Shown here: in pieces, positions 39,129 to 46,706 of the stretch
How positions within the stretch are numbered: the first letter of the stretch is position 1
How the letters are laid out: each line of letters opens with the position of its first letter
Origin: CAWCJL01 sp963795775
GTDB taxonomy: Bacteria > Acidobacteriota > Terriglobia > Terriglobales > Acidobacteriaceae
Length of the DNA stretch: 64,000 nt
Direction of reading: 5' to 3'
Assembly (NCBI GenBank): GCA_963795775.1
Contig: CAWCJL010000002.1
Coordinates: 620,001 to 684,000 of the forward strand
Notes under the pieces: generated by a model
Database searches by the model: none
Told to the model about the DNA's origin: nothing
Seen by the model: only the letters and a program-made list of their open reading frames with translations
Position numbers and translations under genes: made by a program

Positions 39129-39557
39129 TGTTCGCTCCGCCCCCCTTATCCACACCCTCCACACCGCTCCACCGTTCCGCCCCTTGCCCACCTCCGCGGC
39201 GGGGCATAGCGTGGTGGCTGCCCTCATTCTGAAGGAAAACCGCTGCTGGAGCACCCAGGCCACGTTCTCCACAGCCAATCCCCCGAAAGTGGGAACGCAA
39301 GGCAACGAATCGCATCTAAACTACTACATGTAGTGGTAATTCGTTGACGAACGCAATAAGCAGCGGTACCTTCACAAATGCACCCCAGATCGTGACGCAC
39401 CAGCGATCCGGACAGTACGCTCCCCAGCCCACCAGGGCAGTTACAGGAGAGAGCCACCCGGATCCCACAACGCAGCACCCCGGCAGCCGTTTCGCTTCCC
39501 GCCGCCCTTGACCCGAAGCGCAGTGACGCCGGCACTTCCCCCTTTGAGGAGAGACCC
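39129..39557. other. nrdJ leader region
   Basis: 429 bases without a gene. It holds the NrdR-like palindrome at 39320-39337. I looked for a cobalamin riboswitch because NrdJ uses B12 and saw no convincing B12-box or associated stem set. GAGGAGAG just before the nrdJ ATG is a strong ribosome-binding site. Confidence 0.5.
39320..39337. promoter_or_regulatory. Possible NrdR box upstream of nrdJ
   Basis: ACTACTACATGTAGTGGT is an 18-base near-perfect palindrome (8 of 9 pairs) with the CTACATGTAG core. NrdR, the ATP/dATP-sensing repressor of ribonucleotide reductase genes, binds AT-flanked palindromes of similar layout (ACACTATATATAGTGT type), usually in pairs. Only one copy is evident here, 220 bases before the start. 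Confidence 0.4.
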
Positions 39558-42500
39558 ATGGCCGAGGCCACGCACACACCCGTTTCCACCACCAACGGCA
39601 CCCACAGTTCCACTGCGTCCGCAAACGGGAAAAGCAATCCCGCCTCCGCGCCCGGCCTCCGCTTCACTCGCCGCTTCTCCAAAGCCGGCGTGTCCCCCTA
39701 CGACGAAGTCCAGTGGGAGCGCCGGACCGCCTCCATCACCGACTTCACCGGCAAGACCATCTTCGAGCAAAAGGACGTCGAAGTGCCCGTGGACTGGTCC
39801 ATGACCGCGACCAACATTGTCGCCTCCAAGTACCTCCATGGCACGGTCGGCACGCCGGAGCGCGAGACCGGCGTCCGCCAGCTCGTGCAGCGCGTGGCCG
39901 AAACCGTCACCGAGTGGGGCAAGAGGGGCGGCTACTTTGCCAGCACTGAAGACGCGCAGATCTTTCATGATGAGCTCGCCCACCTGCTGCTCAACCAGAA
40001 GGTCGCCTTCAACTCCCCTGTCTGGTTCAACGTCGGCTGCGACCGCCTCGAGCCCAACTCGGACGCGCAGAACTGGCACTGGGACGCCGAAACCCGCGAG
40101 GTCACCTTCTCCACCACCGGCTACCGCACGCCGCAGTGCTCCGCCTGCTTCATCAACTCGGTAGATGACTCGCTCGACTCCATCCTCACCCTCGCCAAGA
40201 CCGAGGGCATGCTCTTCAAGTGGGGCTCCGGCACCGGCACCAATCTCTCGCCGATCCGCGGCTCCATGGAGCTGCTCTCCGGTGGCGGCACCGCCTCCGG
40301 CCCGCTCTCTTTCATGCGCGGCTTCGACGCCTTTGCCGGCGTTATCAAGTCCGGCGGCAAAACCCGTCGCGCCGCCAAGATGGTCATCCTCAACGTCGAC
40401 CACCCGGACATCGTCGACTTCATCGACTGCAAGGCCAAGGAAGAAGCCAAGGCCCACACCCTGGTTGCTGCCGGCTACGACGGCTCCGGCCCCGACTCCG
40501 AGGCCTACTCCTCCATCTTTTTCCAGAACGCCAACAACTCCGTCCGCGTCACCGACGAGTTCATGCAGGCCTGGGAGCGCGACGCCGACTTCACCACCCG
40601 CACCGTCAAGGACGGCGCCCCCGTCCAGACCTACAAGGCTCGCGACCTCATGAACAAGATCGCCGAAGCCACCTGGCAGTGCGGCGACCCCGGCATGCAG
40701 TACGACACCACCATCAACCGCTGGCATACCTCCAAGAACTCCGGCCGCATCAACGCCTCCAATCCCTGCTCGGAGTACATGTTCCTCGACAACTCCGCCT
40801 GCAACCTCGCCAGCTTCAACCTGATGAAATTCGTCACCCCGGCAGGCACATTTGACATCCCCGCCTACCGCCACGCCATCGGCATCGTCCTCACCGCCAT
40901 GGAGATCCTCGTCGACAACTCCGGCTACCCCACCGAGCGCATCTCCCGCAACTCGCACGACTACCGCCCGCTCGGACTCGGCTACGCCAACCTCGGCGCG
41001 CTGCTGATGGACTTCGGCCTCCCCTACGACTCCGACGCCGGCCGCGACTTCGCCGCCACCCTCACCGCCATCATGTGCGGCGAGGCCTACCTCCAATCCG
41101 CGCGCATCGCGGAAAAGTGCCGCCCTCTCGCCTCTGCCACCACGCTCACCCGCGGCTCCGAATCCAAAGGCGGCGCCTGCCCCGGCTTCTACGTCAACCG
41201 CGAGCCCTTCCTCGATGTCATCCGCATGCACCGTTCAGAAGTAAACAAAATCGGGGTTTCGTCGAAAGACGCCAACCACATCGGCCGCTCACAAAAGAAT
41301 GTCATCCCGAGCGAGCGCAGCGAGTCGAGGGACCTGCTTGCTGACAAAAATGCCGCGCGCAGCGCCTCCGAACCCTTCACGGTCCCCCAGCTCGACGCCC
41401 TCATCGCCGCCTCCAAAGACTGCTGGGATCAGGCCCTCGCGCACGGCGAAAAGTTCGGCTACCGCAATTCCCAGGTCACCGTCCTCGCCCCCACCGGCAC
41501 CATCGGCTTCATGATGGACTGCGACACCACCGGCATCGAGCCCGACCTCGCCCTCGTGAAGTACAAGAAGCTCGTCGGCGGCGGCATGATTAAAATCGTC
41601 AACGGCACCGTCCCCGGAGCCCTCTTCAAACTCGGCTACTCCGACGCTGAAGTCCAGGCCATCGTCTCCTACATCGACGCTACCGGCACTATCGAAGGCG
41701 CGCCCGCCCTCAAGCCCGAGCACCTCCCCGTCTTCGACTGCTCCTTCAAGCCCTCCAAGGGCACCCGCTCTATCCACTACCTCGGCCACCTCAAGATGAT
41801 GGCCGCCACCCAGCCCTTCCTCTCCGGAGCCATCTCCAAAACCGTCAACCTGCCCCACGCCGCCACTCCGGCCGACATCGCCGAAACCTACGTCGAAGCC
41901 TGGCGTCTCGGCCTCAAGGCCGTCGCTATCTACCGCGACGGATCGAAGGGCGTCCAGGTCCTCAACACCTCCGCAGACGAAAAGAAGAAGGCCGACCCGC
42001 GGGTTGCGGCAGAAACCGCCGCCCTCACCGCCGCCGCCGAACGCGTCTTAGCCTCGCTCGCGGCTGGCAGCGCCTCCGGCGATGACACCCAGTTCGCCGC
42101 CGACCTCAAAACCCTCGAGTCCTCGCTCGAAACCAAGGTCGCGAGCAAGCTCGAAGTCAGCGCCCGGAGCATCGCCCAGGCTGCCACCGCCTTCGAATCC
42201 GCTCTCAAGCAGGCCACCAGTGTGACCCAAAGTCCTGTCATCCTGAGCGACCCTGAGCGAGTGAAACGAGCCGAAGGGGAGTCGAAGGACCTGCGGTTCG
42301 TATCGCCGTCCGCGCAGGACCTCAACGCACCGCCTCGCGCCGTCCGCCACCGCCTCCCCGAGGAGCGCGCCTCGCTCACCCACAAGTTCTCCATCGCCGG
42401 ACACGAGGGCTACATCACCGTCGGCATGTACCCCAACGGCTGCCCCGGCGAAATCTTCATCAAGATGGCCAAGGAAGGCTCCACCGTCTCCGGGCTCATG

Positions 42501-43109
42501 GACTCCTTCGCCACCGCCACCTCGCTCGCCCTCCAGCACGGCGTCCCGCTCAAGGTCCTGGTCGAAAAGTTCGCCCACACCCGCTTCGAGCCCTCCGGCT
42601 GGACCGGCAACGAGCAGATCGGCTTCGCCAAGAGCATCATGGACTACATCTTCCGTTGGCTGCAGCTCCGCTTCCTCTCCGGCCAGCAACTCTCGCTTTT
42701 CGCCGGCATGGCCCCCGCCATCCCCGTCGAAGGAACCATCGGCGACCCCCACTCTGTCATTCTGAGCGAAGCGCGAAGCGCGGAGTCGAAGGACCTACGG
42801 TTCGCCCCAGGCGCCAACAACCCAGGTGTCATCCCGAGCGGAGCGTCAGCGCAGCCGAGGGACCTGCTTCTTGGCAACCAAGCCCCCGCCTCTCCCTACC
42901 TCGGCTACACCACCAAGGAAGAAGGCGTCAGCCCCAACCCCGTCGCCCAGTCCACGCCCAACATCGCCGCCATCCATGCGGCCGACGCCATGCGCGAACT
43001 CGTCGACATGGGCGACGCCCCCTCCTGCCACACCTGCGGCGCCATCATGGTCCGCAACGGCAGCTGCTACCGCTGCATGTCCTGCGGCAGCACCAGCGGC
43101 TGCAGCTAG
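39558..43109 (+). CDS. nrdJ: Vitamin B12-dependent ribonucleotide reductase (class II) with four repeat-derived inserts
   Basis: 1183 residues. NrdJ reduces ribonucleotides to deoxyribonucleotides using adenosylcobalamin. Active-site features are the first redox cysteine in PQCSACFINSV (about C194), the radical cysteine and glutamate in NPCSEYMFLD (about 404-406), and APTGTIGFMMDCDTTGIEPD. The tail has CHTCGAIMVRNGSCYRCMSC, a zinc-ribbon and reductant-facing motif. Four stretches beginning VIPS or VILS (near residues 582, 894, 1067 and 1091) are translations of the dispersed family-A repeat in one phase. An Ala-rich helical insert lies around residues 810-890. The core motifs remain intact, so the enzyme is probably active. 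Confidence 0.95.
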   Translation: MAEATHTPVSTTNGTHSSTASANGKSNPASAPGLRFTRRFSKAGVSPYDEVQWERRTASITDFTGKTIFEQKDVEVPVDWSMTATNIVASKYLHGTVGTPERETGVRQLVQRVAETVTEWGKRGGYFASTEDAQIFHDELAHLLLNQKVAFNSPVWFNVGCDRLEPNSDAQNWHWDAETREVTFSTTGYRTPQCSACFINSVDDSLDSILTLAKTEGMLFKWGSGTGTNLSPIRGSMELLSGGGTASGPLSFMRGFDAFAGVIKSGGKTRRAAKMVILNVDHPDIVDFIDCKAKEEAKAHTLVAAGYDGSGPDSEAYSSIFFQNANNSVRVTDEFMQAWERDADFTTRTVKDGAPVQTYKARDLMNKIAEATWQCGDPGMQYDTTINRWHTSKNSGRINASNPCSEYMFLDNSACNLASFNLMKFVTPAGTFDIPAYRHAIGIVLTAMEILVDNSGYPTERISRNSHDYRPLGLGYANLGALLMDFGLPYDSDAGRDFAATLTAIMCGEAYLQSARIAEKCRPLASATTLTRGSESKGGACPGFYVNREPFLDVIRMHRSEVNKIGVSSKDANHIGRSQKNVIPSERSESRDLLADKNAARSASEPFTVPQLDALIAASKDCWDQALAHGEKFGYRNSQVTVLAPTGTIGFMMDCDTTGIEPDLALVKYKKLVGGGMIKIVNGTVPGALFKLGYSDAEVQAIVSYIDATGTIEGAPALKPEHLPVFDCSFKPSKGTRSIHYLGHLKMMAATQPFLSGAISKTVNLPHAATPADIAETYVEAWRLGLKAVAIYRDGSKGVQVLNTSADEKKKADPRVAAETAALTAAAERVLASLAAGSASGDDTQFAADLKTLESSLETKVASKLEVSARSIAQAATAFESALKQATSVTQSPVILSDPERVKRAEGESKDLRFVSPSAQDLNAPPRAVRHRLPEERASLTHKFSIAGHEGYITVGMYPNGCPGEIFIKMAKEGSTVSGLMDSFATATSLALQHGVPLKVLVEKFAHTRFEPSGWTGNEQIGFAKSIMDYIFRWLQLRFLSGQQLSLFAGMAPAIPVEGTIGDPHSVILSEARSAESKDLRFAPGANNPGVIPSGASAQPRDLLLGNQAPASPYLGYTTKEEGVSPNPVAQSTPNIAAIHAADAMRELVDMGDAPSCHTCGAIMVRNGSCYRCMSCGSTSGCS
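41301..41340 (+). repeat. Family-A repeat inside nrdJ, copy 1
   Basis: GTCATCCCGAGCGAGCGCAG ... GTCGAGGGACCTGCTT, read in frame as VIPSERSESRDLL. It lies between the blocks DANHIGRSQKN and AARSASEPFTV, in a region expected to be a surface loop. Confidence 0.85.
42237..42297 (+). repeat. Family-A repeat inside nrdJ, copy 2
   Basis: GTCATCCTGAGCGACCCTG ... GTCGAAGGACCTGCGGTTCG, read as VILSDPERVKRAEGESKDL. It is longer than the other copies by an internal CGAGTGAAACGAGCCGAAG segment. Confidence 0.85.
42756..42801 (+). repeat. Family-A repeat inside nrdJ, copy 3
   Basis: GTCATTCTGAGCGAAGCGCG ... GTCGAAGGACCTACGGTTCG, read as VILSEARSAESKDLRF. It is followed after 27 bases by copy 4, giving a pair of inserts near the C-terminal zinc ribbon. 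Confidence 0.85.
42828..42871 (+). repeat. Family-A repeat inside nrdJ, copy 4
   Basis: GTCATCCCGAGCGGAGCG ... GCCGAGGGACCTGCTTCTTG, read as VIPSGASAQPRDLLLG. It has the same orientation and phase as the other three copies. Confidence 0.85.
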
Positions 43110-43127
43110 AGCCGTAAAAGTCAAAAT

Positions 43128-43166
43128 CCGCCTGCGCGGCGAGCGGGACTCGCCGTCTAGGCGGAC
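43128..43166 (+). terminator. Large hairpin after nrdJ
   Basis: TCCGCCTGCGCGGCGAG and CTCGCCGTCTAGGCGGA pair over 14 of 17 positions around a 5-base loop, starting 18 bases after the nrdJ stop. No U-run follows (CTTGATTTGG), so it may be a palindromic repeat or a factor-dependent stop instead of a simple intrinsic terminator. Confidence 0.45.
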
Positions 43167-43249
43167 TTGATTTGGCCGAAGATAGAAGCTGACCTGTCCT
43201 TTTATCCAGTATTCAATAGAAGTGTATAGGCCAGCGGAGGCGCGACGTT

Positions 43250-44398
43250 GTGACTTGGCAAGACATCCAAATAAAACTTCGACAAACCGCCCGTCTTTTC
43301 TTGGCCTGGATGTTTTGGTCGCACGCGCTGGGACTGACTCACTTGGCTGGCCTGAAGCTTGGTCGAGCATACGACCATAGACAGCAAATATTAGAAGCCA
43401 TCTTACTAGCAATAATATTCTTTTATTCCGTCTTGGCTTCTAACGGCTGGTGGTCCCTATTCTTCGACGTATTCTATATATATGTTTTCCCGCCTTGGCT
43501 ACTGATGCGCGTTCTATGGAAGTTAATAAGAAAAGCTGCAAGCTCAAAAGTATTCGACGTATATAGAAGCAGTTTTACCGCCACAGTAGATGTAGCTAAA
43601 GAAGCAGCAAAGCAGGAGATAGGCACACCTCATGAGGGGTTCAGCTTTCATCGGATATTTAGGCCATTTCAGCAATTCGCGCTCCTCTGGTGCCTGCTGA
43701 CCGTCAACAGCACGTCGAAGGCTCTCAGCGCCGTAAGCTTGCTGGCCATTTTGATAATCTTGTTCAGAGTGGTGAGGGCGTTTCTAAGATTCTTAGACGG
43801 TTCAGTAAACCTTCTGGGGCGACTCGAAACGAGGATAAGTGTCGGTTTCGATGACTTGATCAAAAAGGTCTTAACACTGGATCCGTCGACGAAAGAATTC
43901 ATCAGCAATGTTCAAGCTCTAAAACTCTTTCAGAATATCTTCCTACGTTTTCGGAAGCGAGAGCCAGTTGAGAGGGCCATGCGCGCTTTGACCCTCTTCA
44001 TCGCGATGCCTTATTACGGATACATCAGCATCCTGTGCGGCGTCGTGTACTATGAAACTGCCCTTCTATACGGTATCAGGTGGCATCTTTCAGAGGCTCT
44101 TGTTACCGCGCTTTTCGTGCCGTTTGCCTATACCGATCTACCCCATCCATTAGCAATCAGACTCTTGGGAGGATTGCAGGCATCGCTTCTCGTGTTTGTA
44201 GGTTACGAAGCTGTTTTTAGACGCCTTTCCGAGAAGACAGAAAGCTTGATGAAGGTAGCGGACAACATTAGCACTTTGTTGGAGCGAAACGAGGTACAAG
44301 CAAGGTTGGTGATTTTTGATAAGGCTAAGCAGGCTCAGGGTCCAAATACTGAGTCTAAGAACGAGGCTCCAGCAAGCGCCACATCGGGATCACGATGA
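43250..44398 (+). CDS. Multi-pass membrane protein of unknown function, AT-richer than its surroundings
   Basis: 382 residues from a GTG start. Hydrophobic segments lie at about residues 45-62, 70-95, 150-185, 255-280 and 310-330, with a helical charged C-terminus (RLSEKTESLMKVADNISTLL) and a Ser/Ala tail. I recognise no family. The base composition is clearly less GC-rich than the neighbouring genes, and codons such as ATA, TTA and AGA are frequent, which suggests transfer. It ends exactly where a truncated brnT begins, so its arrival may have removed the 5' part of that toxin gene. It could be an accessory or defence-type membrane protein, but nothing in the sequence proves it. Confidence 0.7.
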   Translation: MTWQDIQIKLRQTARLFLAWMFWSHALGLTHLAGLKLGRAYDHRQQILEAILLAIIFFYSVLASNGWWSLFFDVFYIYVFPPWLLMRVLWKLIRKAASSKVFDVYRSSFTATVDVAKEAAKQEIGTPHEGFSFHRIFRPFQQFALLWCLLTVNSTSKALSAVSLLAILIILFRVVRAFLRFLDGSVNLLGRLETRISVGFDDLIKKVLTLDPSTKEFISNVQALKLFQNIFLRFRKREPVERAMRALTLFIAMPYYGYISILCGVVYYETALLYGIRWHLSEALVTALFVPFAYTDLPHPLAIRLLGGLQASLLVFVGYEAVFRRLSEKTESLMKVADNISTLLERNEVQARLVIFDKAKQAQGPNTESKNEAPASATSGSR

Positions 44399-44582
44399 GC
44401 ATGGGCTGGATCGGCAGGAAACCCGCGATGATTATGGCGAAGACCGCTGGATCACTGTCGGCCTCATCGACAGCTTCGAAATCGTTGTCGCCTATACCAT
44501 GCGAGACGACCGCATCCGTATCATCTCCGCAACAAAGGCAGACGCCCATGAGCGCGAAAGCTACTGGCACGGTCAGATATAA
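44388..44582 (+). pseudogene. brnT: BrnT toxin remnant, 5' truncated
   Basis: The last 60 or so residues of a BrnT-type RNase toxin are readable (RQETRDDYGEDRWITVGLID, VVAYTMRDDRIRIISATKAD, HERESYW). The first third, which normally carries WDxxK and the KHG...F motif, is missing, and the sequence upstream is the end of the membrane-protein gene. The frame overlaps the start of the brnA-like gene by 35 bases, the usual toxin-antitoxin arrangement. Confidence 0.65.
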
Positions 44583-44849
44583 ACTCGACCAGCACAACCC
44601 GCCCAAGCTCACCCCCGCCCAGAAGCGCATGCTCCGCAGCAAGCCCGACGAGGCCGTCAACTACACCGACATCCCTCCCAGAAGAACGTCGCCTGGACCC
44701 GCCCCGGCGCGCTCATCCCCGCAGAAAACAAGCAGCAGATCACCCTCCGCCTCGACGCCGACGTCCTCGCCTTTTTCAAACAAACCGGCAAGCGCTACCA
44801 GAGCCGCATCAACGCCGCCCTCCGCGAATACATCTCCGCCCACAAATAA
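44548..44849 (+). pseudogene. brnA: BrnA antitoxin-like gene, frameshifted
   Basis: From the ATG at 44548 the product reads KLTPAQKRMLRSKPDEAVNY then TDIPP, and after a shift near 44680 continues as VAWTRPGALIPAENK, ITLRLDADVLAFFKQTGKRY and INAALREYISAHK. The second part is the ribbon-helix-helix DNA-binding and dimerisation region of BrnA antitoxins. It represses its own operon and neutralises BrnT in intact systems. With the toxin truncated, loss of the antitoxin frame would be tolerated. An assembly error is possible for the shift, but not for the missing toxin 5' end. Confidence 0.65.
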
Positions 44850-45144
44850 CCCCCTTCTCCCTCCCGGAGCCTGTCATCCTGAGCGACCGAAGGGAGTCGA
44901 AGGACCTGCGGTTGCTTTTCCTGTCACCAGACCCGGGAAGCCAGAACTCCGGGTGCGCCATCCTGTGCACGGCACGAGCCTCCCACCTTCAAAAGTCTCC
45001 AGCGCAAAGGGTGGGCTCGGCGCTGTGGTGCCGACCGCCTCTCGGCCAATCCCGCGTTGTCCACGAATTCCTTGCCCTCCACCCCCGCTTGCTCTAGTCT
45101 CTGACCCAAAGCTCCCGGGCCCATTTCCGCACCGGAGGGAACCC
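44850..45144. repeat. Family-A repeat plus family-B half
   Basis: A family-A copy runs from 44873 (GTCATCCTGAGCG) to about 44911 (GTCGAAGGACCTGCGG). A family-B block follows at 44945-45040, including GCGCAAAGGGTGGGCTCGG at 45002 and GCCGACCG a little later. No gene is seen. Confidence 0.65.
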
Positions 45145-45342
45145 ATGCGCATCCTCGCCATCATCTGCGGCATCGCCATCCTGATCAATGCGCTGCACAC
45201 GGCGCACTTCATTCATCACTACGCGGCGCACGTCACCAACGCAACTGCCGGATTCTGGCTCACCGTCGCCATCGCCCTCCTCGTGGACGCGCTCTCGATC
45301 ATCGGCGGCGTCCTGCTCCTGCGCCGCAGCGCCACCGCCTAG
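45145..45342 (+). CDS. Small two-helix membrane protein
   Basis: 65 residues. GGAGG is placed 8 bases before the ATG. Two hydrophobic segments (RILAIICGIAILINALHTAH and GFWLTVAIALLVDALSIIGG) flank a His-rich loop HFIHHYAAHVTN. There is no known family. The good ribosome-binding site and clean two-helix layout argue that it is real. It lies between two family-B repeat blocks. Confidence 0.6.
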   Translation: MRILAIICGIAILINALHTAHFIHHYAAHVTNATAGFWLTVAIALLVDALSIIGGVLLLRRSATA

Positions 45343-45371
45343 GAGAATCGAACCCGGACATAGCCGGGTGC

Positions 45372-45438
45372 CCCACCCTTTGCGCGGGAGCAGCGCCCAA
45401 CCTCAGCAAAGGCCCGGCGCAAAGGGTGGGCTCGGCGC
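45372..45438. repeat. Family-B inverted repeat
   Basis: Perfect 14-base inverted arms CCCACCCTTTGCGC (45372-45385) and GCGCAAAGGGTGGG (45417-45430), followed by CTCGGCGC. The right arm and flank match the block at 45002-45023 exactly. Related arms with a different core occur at 19590-19660. Confidence 0.7.
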
Positions 45439-45504
45439 AGCGCGCCGACCGGCTTTAGCAACAAAGGGCTTACTGTATGAGTAGATGTAAGCTAAACTTC
45501 CAGT

Positions 45505-45732
45505 ATGTCTTACACGATCTCTATTAGCAGCAAAGGGCAGATCGTCATTCCCGCCGAACTCCGCCGCTCCCTCGGCCTCGCGACCGGCACGCAGCTCCGC
45601 GTCACCGAATCGGAGGGCCACCTCATCCTCAGCCCGGTCGGCGAGCAACTCATTCCTAAGCTCCAGGGTTCGCTCTCCGGCGCTTCCCTCGTCGAAGACC
45701 TGAAAGCCTGGAGATCGCCAGACCGGTGGTGA
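45505..45732 (+). CDS. vapB: AbrB-fold antitoxin
   Basis: 75 residues. The SpoVT/AbrB swapped-hairpin pattern is clear: ISSKGQIVIPAELRRSLGL then GTQLRVTESEGHLILSPV. The C-terminal tail (GASLVEDLKAWRSPDRW) is the part that normally wraps around the toxin. Such proteins neutralise a PIN-domain RNase and repress their own promoter. The stop overlaps the start of the PIN gene by 7 bases, a typical coupled toxin-antitoxin arrangement. Confidence 0.88.
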   Translation: MSYTISISSKGQIVIPAELRRSLGLATGTQLRVTESEGHLILSPVGEQLIPKLQGSLSGASLVEDLKAWRSPDRW

Positions 45733-46139
45733 CCTATGTCTGCGATGCCAGCGCGATTCTTCGCTTTCTCGATGGGGAGGCGGGTGCAGACGATGTCTCC
45801 GAACTCCTGATGTCGGCTATGCGTGGCATGGGCACGCTGCTCATCTCTGCAGCGCACTATGGCGAAATTGTCGGCGTCCTGCTCAAGCGATACGGAGAGC
45901 AAAAGGCCGCTCGTGTTCTCGCCGACCAGGAAGCTCTCCCCATCAAAGTCGTCGACATCACTGGATCCCGTGCCGCTGCAGCCGCCCGCCTGTGCCTCGC
46001 CACTGGACTGCCCTACCTCGACGCGTTCGCCCTGGAACTCGCCGCCTCTGGGAATCACCAACTCATCACTGCCGACTACGACTTCAAAGCGGCGGAAGCC
46101 CACGCCTCGATTCGCTTTCTCGGCCCAAAGCGCCTCTAA
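45726..46139 (+). CDS. vapC: PIN-domain RNase toxin
   Basis: 137 residues from a GTG codon overlapping the antitoxin stop. PIN acidic residues are visible: the first aspartate in VTYVCDASAILRFLDGE, the glutamate in ISAAHYGEIVGVLL, and the distal aspartates in LPYLDAFALELA and LITADYDF. These coordinate Mg or Mn for cleavage of RNA, often initiator or other tRNAs. The pair is intact, unlike the brnT-brnA pair 1 kb upstream. Confidence 0.88.
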   Translation: MVTYVCDASAILRFLDGEAGADDVSELLMSAMRGMGTLLISAAHYGEIVGVLLKRYGEQKAARVLADQEALPIKVVDITGSRAAAAARLCLATGLPYLDAFALELAASGNHQLITADYDFKAAEAHASIRFLGPKRL

Positions 46140-46294
46140 CTCTCAAATCGCAATCAGGCAGGATTCCAACACAGTCAAAGGACGACGCCCGATACGGCGC
46201 CTTCCTTGCTGCCGCATGCGCGGATTTACCAGCCCGCAGGGCCGGTTGTCATCCCCGCCCAGGCGCTATCCTGAACAAGAACCCCCGACCACCG

Positions 46295-46522
46295 ATGCCC
46301 AAGCCCACCCACTCCCTCACCACCCTCCAGAAGCGCAGCCGCATTCTGACCGCCGTCGACCTCGCCCTCGGCCTTCTCATGTTCGCGCTTCTGTTCATGC
46401 CCAACGGCTGGCCCTACGTCCACGCCCTCCGCCTGATCGTCACGCCCCCGCTCATCGTCGTCTCCGTCCTGGCCTGGCGCGCCGACCGCAAGTGCAAACA
46501 ACTCGCCTCCCAGCGCCCCTGA
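46295..46522 (+). CDS. Small membrane protein of unknown function
   Basis: 75 residues. A basic N-terminus (MPKPTHSLTTLQKRSRI) precedes two hydrophobic segments (TAVDLALGLLMFALLFM and VHALRLIVTPPLIVVSVLAW) and a Lys/Arg tail. No family is recognised. The start is supported by the hydrophobic layout, not by a strong ribosome-binding site. Confidence is moderate. Confidence 0.45.
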   Translation: MPKPTHSLTTLQKRSRILTAVDLALGLLMFALLFMPNGWPYVHALRLIVTPPLIVVSVLAWRADRKCKQLASQRP

Positions 46523-46644
46523 CCACGCCCTGTCCTCTAGCTGCCCTGAACGAAGATCGTCACAACAAACAGCGACAAGCGATGCTGAGTTGTCGCCGAC
46601 TTGCAAACTCCCTCAGCACCGACTTGCCGCTTGCTTCTGCGCCT

Positions 46645-46678
46645 TTCTCTGTGTCCTCTGTGGTGAATCGCCTTCGCC
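46645..46678. repeat. Family-C repeat, second copy
   Basis: TTTCTCTGTGTCCTCTGTGG followed by TGAATCGCCTTCGC. It matches the block at 10651-10688 apart from two or three bases. It sits in the gap between two small genes. Confidence 0.5.
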
Positions 46679-46706
46679 GTTTCACCGAGCTGGACGGCCC
46701 TCCGAA

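Noticed and set aside
39129..39557. Cobalamin riboswitch before nrdJ
   Set aside because: No recognisable B12-box or arranged helices were found by eye.
39441..41231. A 596-codon open frame antisense to the first half of nrdJ
   Set aside because: It is a shadow of GC-rich codon use: Gly/Val/Asp-rich with no domain, fully overlapped by the well-conserved nrdJ.
41301..42871. Inteins in nrdJ, which is a common intein host
   Set aside because: The inserts are only 13-20 residues, lack intein splice motifs, and match an intergenic repeat.
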